Shown here: positions 37,301-46,009 of the stretch, piece by piece
Numbering within the stretch: position 1 is the stretch's first letter
Layout: each line of letters opens with the position of its first letter
NCBI GenBank assembly: GCA_035079385.1
Contig: JAVHKY010000071.1
Span: 3,412,001-3,476,000, forward strand
Source of the DNA: Aspidiotus rigidus
Taxonomy: Eukaryota; Arthropoda; Insecta; Hemiptera; Diaspididae
Reading direction: 5' to 3'
DNA: 64,000 nt
Position numbers and translations under genes: made by a program
The notes under the pieces: generated by a model
Seen by the model: only the letters and a program-made list of their open reading frames with translations
Told to the model about the DNA's origin: nothing
The model's database searches: none

Positions 37301-37346
<46 letters not shown>

Positions 37347-37530
37347 GACTTTTTTCTTTTGGATACGTTTTTTATTGGAGTACTCCTCAATTTTCTCTGA
37401 AATTTTTTATTACTAATTTTCGGAAACCATCCAAACAATTATTACCTTTATATGACTGCATGATAATACAGTGTATTCAAAGTTGTTTATGAGAAATTTT
37501 GGGGTCATTTGAATGAATGGTTTTCGTGTA
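35210..37530. other. intergenic: short duplications and GT microsatellite
   Basis: No gene seen. CTCGTGTTGAGTTTGTCATG with following CAATCCTTTGCGTATAATCT recurs between 36330 and 36530. GAGGGGCGAGAGATGGTGAG occurs near 36817 and 37282. A GT microsatellite occupies 37303-37341. The strand is unusually purine-rich from about 36600 to 37300. Confidence 0.6.
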
Positions 37531-38139
37531 ATTATCAAGATGGTTACGGTGACTGAGCACACTACCTTCAAATTCCTTATATATTATATGTAAACGATTC
37601 TACTCCTCGAGAAGATTCTAAAAATATATACTTTTTCTCCCCCCGACGATTTTTTCGCTAAGAAATCGTCGATCAAAGTTGCGCGAAATCGACAAAATCC
37701 GCGCGAAATCAACAAAATTGGCGCGCTTCTTCTTGTAGGTAACAACCCGTTAAGCGCGCTTTAGGTAGTTTCAGTAGTTCGTTCGCGCGCTTTTCCCTTC
37801 TACATTCTTTTATTCACGCACATGCAGGTAAGAAGTAACGTGAGTCCCTGCTGTGTTGGGTAGAGTTCAATGAACAAGGGTATTGCATTTGTGTACAAGT
37901 GATTGTGAACCATTCAATAGGGTTCAATGAACTGCATTTCTATAGGAAGCAAACGAACAGGATGAACAATGATGATCGGTTGCTTGAAGAGGGAAATGAC
38001 GTGTTGTGGTTTATGGAATGATTAAAATTGGCGGGAGAAATGTTCGCGCCAAAATTTACACAGGCCAAAAGAATACGTAATTCGGCGGGAAGATAAATGT
38101 TGGCGTGAAAATCTATGTGATTTCATAAAATGCGTAATT

Positions 38140-38400
38140 TGGCACGAATAAAAAATACGAATATTGTACTTATTACATTAAATTCATAAATATATAATAG
38201 CGATGGCGATGCATGAAAATTTAAAAAGAATAGGTTTTACTTGTAAATAAAAAAAATTGAAATTTTTGACTAATTTTGCAGGAAGAAAAAAAGCAAATAT
38301 TGTACTTATCACATTAAATTCATATACATGCAATAAAAAATGGCGATGTAAGAAAATTTAAAAAAAAGGTATTACCTGTAAATATAATTTGAAATTTTTG
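38140..38400 (+). repeat. tandem duplication of about 130 bp inside the long-TIR element
   Basis: AATATTGTACTTATTACATT ... GGCGATG ... TTGAAATTTTTGAC recurs once directly downstream (from about 38296) with about 85 percent identity. Confidence 0.75.
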
Positions 38401-38517
38401 ACATGCGTACTCAATTACCCGAGATGTCAATACAAAAATGAAATTGTTGGAGCTCCTATCATTTCAATCTTCACTCTTCCATATTAAGTTTGTGGCGACT
38501 GGCATATTCACCAAAGA

Positions 38518-38860
38518 CGCCCGAATGATTGCCCTATAAAAATAATATTAAAAGCGCGCGAATGATTCATGCTGATTGCGGTACAAAAAAAGGCGCCAAC
38601 CAAAACTACCTGTAAAGTACGGAAATTTGTCTCGCGTCAAAATATTTTCCCGCCCTTCAAAACTCCCACGTTCCCACCTCGCCCGAACGATTGCCGTATA
38701 AAAATAATATTAAAAGCGCGCGAATGATTCATGCTGATTGCGGTACAAAAAAAGGCGCCAACCAAAATTACCCGAATGGGTTATGTGAAGGTGAAGCGCG
38801 CGAAACGTTTGCCCGCTGATTACGGTACAAAAAAAGGCGCGAACGTGAATCACTCGAATG
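38518..38860 (+). repeat. second internal repeat of the long-TIR element (two full units, one partial)
   Basis: AAAAGCGCGCGAATGATTCA and TGCTGATTGCGGTACAAAAA with AGGCGCCAACC occur at 38518-38612 and 38681-38780, almost identical; a third partial copy (GCTGATTACGGTACAAAAAA) follows at about 38813. Confidence 0.82.
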
Positions 38861-39049
38861 AGAGTTTCGCGCGGATTTTGTCGATTTCGCGCAACTTCGA
38901 TCGACGATTTCTTAGCGAAAAAATCGTCGGGGGGAGAAAAAGTATATATTTTTAGAATCGTCTCGAGGAGTAGAATCGTTTACATATAATATATAAGGAA
39001 TTTGAAGGTAGTGTGCTCAGTCACCGTAACCATCAAGATATTTACTAAA

Positions 39050-40078
39050 ATTCTCTCAATTATATTGCATATAAACCATGAAGATTATTAACTACATGAT
39101 GCCATGCTCGTCTTTCAAACAGTATTCTTGTATGGTAGGCTTCATTGACTTGAAAATAACGAATTTTTGTTTTTAAACCCTCCTTTTTTTTCTGTTCTGT
39201 TCTTTTCTTTTCTTTTCTTTCTTTATAGCCCACATTGCAATATAGAATTCTATTCGTTCACCAATTATTAAACTGTCCACATATTCATAACCGCCAACGC
39301 CGTAGTTCGTCCTCGTGACAGTTTACTCACCAACAACATTTTTCTGCATAAAATGACATCCCGTCATTAGTACATTTCTACCTGAATTTTACTCACACAA
39401 ACGCATTTTAAATCTGCATAAAAATTGCTCTTCCTTATCTCACATACCTTATGACTCTTGCGCCCTTACAGCCCACATTAAAACTCAAGAGTTCTATCTA
39501 TCGACTCCTTTTTTCTTTTTTGAATTTTTGTTCGATATTAGTTCATTTATTTTTGGTATTATTAACAACGACAGGGTAATAAAATGACCGGGAAATATTT
39601 TTTACAGGAAATAATCATGAGAAAAATAACGTAATGATCGAATCAACCAAATCCTTGATGAAACGGTTGCGCAAACATCTAAAAATACTATTTTTTCGCG
39701 AAAATCGTACCTCTTCTTTCTTCCTCACTTGCCATTCTTTCTAGCCCACAGACATTCACCCTAATCTGCATAAAATCAGAGCTAATTCTCCCATACTTTT
39801 ATGCTTCTCGTCACACTACAGTACAAAAATTTCATTCATCGACAACCTTTTCACCCGTCCAACCAATTATTCTGAACTGTTACCAATGTTTCCTTTATCC
39901 TCCATTTAATCGGTCCTTACTCTCTCCAGTAAAATTCAGCCATTAAAAATTATCTAAACACTCCTTCCCTTTCCTTACTGTCATAGAAAGTTGATTATAT
40001 TTACGAAAATTAAAGGTCTTTTTAGGGTCGGCTGCTTCACCTAGTCAACCATATTACAATTACAATCAATGTTCGTTA
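39050..40078. other. intergenic, pyrimidine-rich degenerate repeats
   Basis: TAGCCCACA and AATCTGCATAAAA recur near 39230, 39410, 39470 and 39745-39770, suggesting an old tandem array. TATTCATAACCGCCAACGC at about 39283 recurs near 54552. No coding signal. Confidence 0.5.
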
Positions 40079-40082
40079 TCGT

Positions 40083-40162
40083 CAGTGGCACACGCAAGGG
40101 GAGGGAGGTGTTCGGGGATCACCCCCCCCCCCCCCCCCGAAAAAATCCTGTGTTCGCCACTG
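40083..40162. mobile_element. very short CAGTGGC-ended element (MITE candidate)
   Basis: CAGTGGC and GCCACTG bracket about 80 bp containing a long poly-C run. The ends resemble the hAT MITE at 2911, but the 8-bp flanks do not match. Confidence 0.35.
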
Positions 40163-40278
40163 GTCGACGTTGTCAACTTTCCCTTTTTATGATGGATACC
40201 CATAAATACATACACTAACATGCTATCAGTATCATAATACACGCAATGAAGAATACCTTTTCTTTACACAAATACGAA

Positions 40279-40740
40279 ATTTAGTTATTTACGCTACAAG
40301 GGTTAGAAACGAGCTATTTCTTGATGAGTCATACGAATCAAGAAATAGCCGTTTCTAACCGTGTTGCATATGAGATTTTACTTCATTTACGAAATTAAGA
40401 TCGAAAAATAGAAGACAAGTGCGATCACAAGATAGATAATAGCTCGTCAATATTCCCTAGATGCGAAATGAAAACGAAAAAAACTCCCTTAAAGCAAAAC
40501 GAACATACGTTAACGCACAGTCATATCTGTTCATGAGTTACGTTTGATAAGACTCGTTCTTGATCACTAATGTCGAGAAAGGAGAAAAAATATTCTTTCT
40601 ACGAAAGCAAAATAACAATATTACGGAAAATAAAAGGCGTTTAATGCGTATATCAGAGAGCCGCAGGCATAATACTCGCCTTCCGCGACAACTAATACGA
40701 GGGCGCTATGAGGTACTTGTTGATCGTAAATGATGAAAAC
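40279..40740 (+). repeat. dispersed repeat family B, copy 3
   Basis: Begins TTTACGCTACAAGGGTT and holds TCAAGAAATAGCCGTTTCTA, TCGTCAATATTCCCTA, AAAAACTCCCTT, AACGAACATACG and GAGGGCGCTATGAGG. It is longer than the others because of extra sequence between about 40570 and 40690. Confidence 0.82.
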
Positions 40741-40877
40741 GCCGTTTATCCTACTCGATTCACGGAAACAAAGCGCTTCGTTTTGCAGGCGAAACGACGC
40801 GACACTCAGTGAAATGCACGTTGTTGTAGCGTCAAAATCAGTACTGCCTATGCCCAAACGGGTAGATATCAATTTTC

Positions 40878-40925
40878 ATATCTACCCTAGGTGAGATATT
40901 TTCATATCTACCCTAGGTGAGATAT
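40878..40925. repeat. short palindromic tandem repeat
   Basis: CATATCTACCCTAGGTGAGA occurs twice in tandem; each unit is itself partly palindromic (ATATCT / AGATAT around CCTAGG). Confidence 0.75.
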
Positions 40926-41114
40926 GAATATACGCGGGTAACAAAACTACTACCTACGCTTTTTCATCGTGTAAAGAAAAACGTTATGCGCAACACGGTC
41001 GAAAAAGCATTTCTCAACTCTGTGCAAACATCAACCCGAGCCGAAGGTAAGGGTTGCTAACTTTGCCCTCGATGAGAAATGGCTCATTTTTCTTCCTTGT
41101 TGCACAAATAACTA

Positions 41115-42015
41115 CAGTAAAACCTGTCCATAACGGACCCTGTATTTAGCGGAAAACTGTCTGTTACGGAAAAATTTCTTGGTCCCGGCATAAAGCATAG
41201 GGTTTATGTGTATTTGAAATCTGAGTTAAGCGGAAACTGTCGAACGCGGAAACGGAAAGGTGAAATCAAGCCTACGAAGGAATTGAACCTGTAAATAGCG
41301 TAATCAATCTTATCGTTTCGAACTACAATTCTGTCTTTCCAGACATGGTGAAACATGTTCACAATAACATGCTTAGATAAAAGAAAAGTTTTACCATTAT
41401 AATCTAGTGTCTTCCACTCTAACAGGTTAGTCAATGTATCAACCTGATAAAGTGCAGTGCGTAACTATGAATTCAAAAAAAAGTCGACGATGTTTATCTT
41501 TGAAAGAAAAGATGAAGATTTTGAATTTACTCGAAAAAAAAGAACGTTCTATTTCAGAAGTACAGAAAGATTTTGGGTGCGGAAGAACACAGATTTATGA
41601 ACTCGTGAAACGGAAAGCTGATGTTTTTGCTGAGTGGGAAAGCAATGCGACTTCTGGTAATGCGAAGAAAAAACAAAAAATAACGGACCATTTTTCGATA
41701 AGTAGAGGAAATAATGAGTTGCATGATGCTCTGCAAGTTTCCCAAAACATTATCGAAAAAGATATCGTTTTGGGAATAAATGCAGGACAACAGACAAAAA
41801 TTACTCATTATTTTCCTTCTACTCATCGCAATGTTATAGAGTAATTGAATTTCAATACGTACATTTACAAAGTATACTGTTCAGGCATATTATGTACATT
41901 GTATCATTAAATTTTTTTTTTCTTTTTTTTTGTGAAACCTGGGTTCAACGGAAAACTGCTCATAACGGAAAAAAATTTCGGTCCCGTGCGATTCCGTTAT
42001 AAACAGGTTTTACTG
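41115..42015 (+). mobile_element. pogo/Tigger-type transposon with internal deletion
   Basis: Ends CAGTAAAACCTGTCC and its inverse GGTTTTACTG lie next to TA on both sides (41113-41114 and 42016-42017), as for Tc1/mariner superfamily insertions. Inner pairs (CATAACGGA, AGCGGAAAACTG / CGGAAAACTGCTC) extend the similarity. At 901 bp it is too short for a full 2.5-kb-type element. It carries one open frame. Confidence 0.92.
41467..41844 (+). CDS. truncated pogo transposase: CENP-B-type HTH DNA-binding protein
   Basis: Open frame, 125 codons from ATG 41467 (an upstream in-frame ATG lies at 41434). Residues 5-60 read RRCLSLKEKMKILNLLEK and DFGCGRTQIYELVKRK, the first helix-turn-helix of CENP-B/pogo transposases (KxxxLSLxEKxxIL ... 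FGxGxxQIxxIxK). After about residue 75 it passes into a C-terminal-like stretch with QTKITHYFPS. The second HTH, CENPB domain and DDE catalytic core are absent, so it can bind DNA at most. The frame is undamaged, which is unusual next to the other elements. Confidence 0.75.
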   Translation: MNSKKSRRCLSLKEKMKILNLLEKKERSISEVQKDFGCGRTQIYELVKRKADVFAEWESNATSGNAKKKQKITDHFSISRGNNELHDALQVSQNIIEKDIVLGINAGQQTKITHYFPSTHRNVIE

Positions 42016-42109
42016 TATTTCCATTTTACCCACTTTTCTCGTTGGAAGAGGGAGGTATTATACCCGTCCGTTCAGGTTTCCTTCTATTATTATTTTACGC
42101 TGAATTTAC

Positions 42110-42190
42110 GTAAACGCCGAGTCCGTGAAATCAGCAACCACTTTGCTGAATACGTGTATTCCGCAGAGAAATTGCCGGGTACACGTATTC
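42110..42190 (+). repeat. fragment related to the ends of the 43945-45804 transposon
   Basis: ACGCCGAGTCCGTGAAATC then AGCAACCACTTTGCTGAATA resembles the left end of that element, here diverged. Confidence 0.5.
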
Positions 42191-42484
42191 GGTCAGAACG
42201 TACTCGTATATAATCAATAGAACATTAAAATATTACAAGATGAGAGTCTGAAGAGGAAGAGACGAAATTTTTCTTAATAATTTCGTGAAATTAAGTCCGT
42301 GATACATGTAGTTGCGAATCAGTCGCCTTGTCAATATTACTACAAAAAACGAGAAAAAAAAAAAATAATAATAATAATGAAAAAATAATCCGAATTAAGT
42401 AGTTTCGAGCACACATCGTTGACAACACTTGATGCAAACTATGGAATCGTTGTATGTGTATTTATTTATAGGCTTGCCTATATT

Positions 42485-42740
42485 TATTTGTCCGCGAAAC
42501 TCCTCCGAAACTACTGGATGGATTTCTTTGAAACTTGGCCAGATTATAGTGTTACATCTGAAGATGTGCACTTGCAATTTGTATGAGGATCAAATGAGTA
42601 GTTCTTGAGAAACACTCAATTTTTAAAAAACTTTCTTACTATTACGAGTAGCTGCTTACATTATGAAAAGTAGATTTTCTTATATTTTTCTTATCAGCAC
42701 GTATATTGTGATGGAGAACCAACTTATGTTATTTGATTTA
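42485..42740 (+). repeat. dispersed repeat family D, copy 3
   Basis: TTTGTCCGCGAAACTCCTCC, CTACTGGATGGATTTC, TCTGAAGATGTGCAC, and a downstream part (ACGAGTAGCTGCT ... TTATCAGCACGTATATTGT) shared only with copy 6. Confidence 0.8.
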
Positions 42741-42744
42741 TTTT

Positions 42745-43780
42745 TTACTGCATGCAGGGCGGTAGATTGTCATTTACCGCTCGGCAATGAAAATTTAACG
42801 CCCTCTATACAGTAAAATATTGTACGCAACTAGTGAAAACAAGCGGTAAATGACTTCTCGTGCAATTTACTTCACTCGGCTTCGCCTCGTTCAGCAAAAT
42901 TTGCTTATTTCACCTGTTGCGTAATATACAATTACACATGCCCCCCCCCCCCATATCCAAACTTCATTGTTTCTTAGTTAGGAGTTGATTGTGATAATAA
43001 TAAATAATAATTTAAGGTATTCCATTTACTCTTCTATTGTTCAATTCATTTCTAATCTTTTTAATAGGTACTTTTATAATTTTCAAATACAGGATAACTC
43101 AAAAAGGAGTCAAATTGATAGCTTTCTCTCCCCATACGTAAATCAAACTCTAAATAGAAGAACAGGAACGGAACATGGCTCTAGAGAAATTAAAATAAGT
43201 ATAAAACTTTGGTGATTTAGAAGAATCTCAAAGTACCGGGTATTAATCTGACTGTCCATTTCCAGAAACACTGAGGTTGTGTATGAAGTCGATAATTACG
43301 AAAATCAAAACATAGATGAGGAAAATTGAAATGGCTAATGAAACTTCCACTTCTTTGTCTTTACCTAAATTTCATTACTCCCCAGTGTTCAGGCTACAAC
43401 CCATTGCGATAACGTAGAGAAAAAAAAAAATGCTATTGATACCTACATAAATTTAATCCGTCGGTTAAGCGCAACGTTTGTTTAACATACCCAATAAACG
43501 TCGAATTTTTTCAATCATGTATGACGGGTAATGAGAAGTTTTTACAGCCAATAGGTGCACGATGTATCAGGTACCATCGGGCGAAAGGACTCAAATAAAA
43601 TAAACAAGCGAGATTCAGCTCTTACGGCTCTATACGTGGATTACTTATAATTCGAGATGTACTCAAGAACCACTCGTTCGATCGATACAAAAATTACAGA
43701 GCAATAAGATTGAATGCACTATGACGTAATGCAATGATATGAAGCTAATAAGATTGATATTCTTTGAGAAACAACACTAA
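42745..43780. other. intergenic, small inverted repeat, no gene
   Basis: GTCATTTACCGCT and AGCGGTAAATGAC are inverted near 42769 and 42842. A poly-C run lies at 42941-42952. No coding signal. Confidence 0.45.
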
Positions 43781-43784
43781 GAAA

Positions 43785-43944
43785 TTCAAGGAAAATTGAG
43801 GATTACTCAACTACTCATCCAATCTCAGAAAAAAATGCACATGCCCAACTTCAGATAATCCACTACAACTTGACCAAACTTTACAAGAATACAACCAGTA
43901 GTTTTTGAGGAGTTGCGTGGACAAAAAAATCTGATATATACATA
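43785..43944 (-). repeat. dispersed repeat family D, copy 4
   Basis: Minus-strand copy (CTACTCATCCAATC ... CAGTAGTTTTTGAGGAG ... GTGGACAAAAAAATCTGATA). It abuts the left end of the KRBA2-like transposon, while copy 5 abuts the right end in the opposite orientation. Confidence 0.82.
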
Positions 43945-45803
43945 TGTTACGCCGAATCCGTGAAATTGCCGATTTCATAAAATCGGTAACCGCTTGCTTA
44001 ATTTATGAAATCGGCAACAAGTTCTACTTGATCTGAAGTACCTAGATGATAAACGTTGAGAATCTTTGCAAACCAATTTATATGAACACATCTGAAGCAA
44101 ATTAACGTTAATTAATCATGATAGGTAACATTTTATTACTTGTCCATGGTGAAATAATGATATGCACAAATGAAATACCTTTTGTAGAGCAAATAATCAC
44201 AATAATATCTCCAATATTAAGAAAGTAGAAAATGATGATTGAAAAGATTCCAGTCGCATGAAATAAATTTTGCAGAACAAATAATCAGAATAACATGTTA
44301 CGGATGGAAAAATTCAAAGAAAAAGTTGATCATCGTCATATCGAAGAAATGAATAATTTAATCTTCGTCATCATCGAAGTCAAAGAGAAAAAAACAATCA
44401 ACCCTCGTGATTTTGACATGTACGCCCTGGATGGCAGGCCGAATTGCATCCCAATCCCTGCTTGTGACAGGCACATCTTTTGGAGGTACAATTTGTGCGA
44501 CACGAGCACTTTCGGTAACCCTGACCAGTGCCCACTGAGTCCAGACGGACGTGCTCACGCAAAGAATATTCTGTGTCAGTTCCGATGTCATTGGCCTTCA
44601 AAGATAGTACCAAATCAGGCCACAAGGAAGCCAGCTCTCTTATTATTTCCGCCACAAATTCCCGGCCATTGTCAGATTGAAGCACCCGTGAGGAGCACCA
44701 TAAGTCAAAAAAATATCAAGTAGAGCTGTCGCCACTTCTTTCGCCTGTTTGCAGCGTAAAGGTTTGAGAAATGAGAACTTAGTCAAGTGTTCCTTGTAGT
44801 GGAGGATCCACTGGAACTCACCATCGGACAGCGTACGATAGTCAATGAGGTCCACCTGGCCCCTATCATTTAACGCGGTCGATACGAGTGGACGCACAAC
44901 AACACTTCGCGCACATTTCTTTTTAGATTTTTCCGCACACCTTTCACACTTCCAAATCACGTCTTTGACAGCTGCCATTGTTACATTCGCGTAGTCCTCT
45001 TGCAGTATTTTATGTGTTTTGGTTTCACCCTCGTGACCACAAGCAACGTGAGCGTCTGGAATAATACCTTCCATGTATTCCATAGGAAGAAGTAAACCAC
45101 CTCCCTTCCGTTTAACTCTTTCCGTGTCGCCAAAACTTGCCAACTCGAATATCCTTCGTACGAAATAATGGCGAGAATTTTTTTCAACGTCAGGATTTTT
45201 TAAAATACGAATAGCTTCCGCCTCCTTTTCCACGGTCCACCGCTCACGATCCATAATTTAATCCAATATCAAATATTGAAGTCAAGTACAACAAACAATA
45301 TAAACGGACTGAAGAAGAAAAGAACTGAAATAATACTATGGTTACAAGTTATCGAGAATGCACGACATGTAATGCAGGGAGAAACATTGATATTATGATT
45401 ACATCAAGGGTGAGTGTCGCTCCTGTGACGGATGCGTAACGGTGCCTGTACAGCAGCGAACGTGTTCCAAGAAGAATTCAAACGTATTACTTTCATGATT
45501 TCATTTTACGCGCATGAACTTGTTTAATTCTTCCCTCATAATTGCGATGATTCAGTTTCGTACCGGTAAGAAAAAAAAAGTTCGAAGAGAAAGGAATATT
45601 ATACGTAGACTTACATTCAATTACAATATTTCAGTTGCTGATATTATAAAATCGGCAACTGTCTGCCAATTTTATAAAACCAGCAGAATTTTATGTCGAT
45701 TTTATAAAATCAGCAAAATTGGCGTTTACATTGCCGATTTTATAAGTTCGGCAAAATTTCTGCCGATTTTGTAAACTCGGCAATTTCACGGATTCGGCGT
45801 AAC

Positions 45804-45804
<1 letters not shown>
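43945..45804 (-). mobile_element. DNA transposon with KRBA2-like integrase (Ginger/IS3EU-type candidate)
   Basis: Ends TGTTACGCCGAATCCG and inverse CGGATTCGGCGTAACA form a 28-bp perfect TIR, followed by several TTTATAAAATCGGCAA-like subterminal repeats near 45650-45780. The minus strand encodes an integrase-type transposase related to KRBA2. No short target duplication is clear because both flanks are TA-rich. Total length 1860 bp. Confidence 0.85.
44398..45254 (-). pseudogene. KRBA2-like integrase/transposase, internally deleted
   Basis: Start ATG at 45254 (RERWTVEKEAEAIRILKN). A zinc-binding module (HVACGHEGETKTHKIL ... CERCAEKSKKKC) is followed by the integrase core with GQVDLIDYRTLSDGEFQWI (first Asp), KEHLTKFSFLKPL and LLDIFLTYGAP, then in another frame LQSDNGREFVAEIIRELASL (second Asp). 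Right after WPDLVL the sequence jumps to SLREHVRLDSV and a Cys-rich tail (CSCRTNCTSKRCACHKQG, CNSACH), so the third catalytic acid and the middle third are missing. One frameshift (near 44680) and the deletion make it inactive. The Cys-rich tail is a usual end for this transposase group. Confidence 0.85.

Positions 45805-45805
<1 letters not shown>

Positions 45806-45843
<38 letters not shown>
45806..45843. repeat. TA microsatellite
   Basis: About 19 TA units between the transposon end and repeat D copy 5. Confidence 0.95.
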
Positions 45844-45845
<2 letters not shown>

Positions 45846-46005
45846 AAATTTGTCCGCGCTTCTCCTCCGAGACTACTGGATGGATTTTTTTGAAACTTTG
45901 TCAAGTTATAGTGTTATATCTGAAGTTGTGCACCTGCATTTTTTCTGTCGATCGAATGAGTAGTTCATGAGATATACCAATTTTGAAAAAAATTTCCCCC
46001 TTCAA
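45844..46005 (+). repeat. dispersed repeat family D, copy 5
   Basis: CAAAATTTGTCCGCGCTTCT, CCTCCGAGACTACTGGATGG and TCTGAAGTTGTGCACCTGCA; the best-preserved copy. Confidence 0.87.
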
Positions 46006-46009
46006 TAAC

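Larger units (their letters stand above)
37542..39031. mobile_element. long-TIR DNA transposon, MULE-like, non-autonomous
   Basis: Terminal inverted repeats of 167 bp (37542-37708 and 38865-39031) differ at only two or three positions; the ends read GGTTACGGTGACTGAG. Flanked by a perfect 8-bp duplication ATCAAGAT (37534-37541 and 39032-39039). Long TIRs with an 8-9-bp duplication are the pattern of Mutator-like elements; hAT and P also make 8 bp but usually have short TIRs. No transposase frame inside. The inner TIRs and interior are rich in GCGCG words. Confidence 0.9.

Noticed and set aside
37303..37341. Possible CRISPR-like or satellite array
   Set aside because: It is a plain GT dinucleotide microsatellite.
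40083..40162. hAT MITE similar to the one at 2911
   Set aside because: The ends match for only seven bases and the 8-bp flanks differ, so it is listed only with low confidence.
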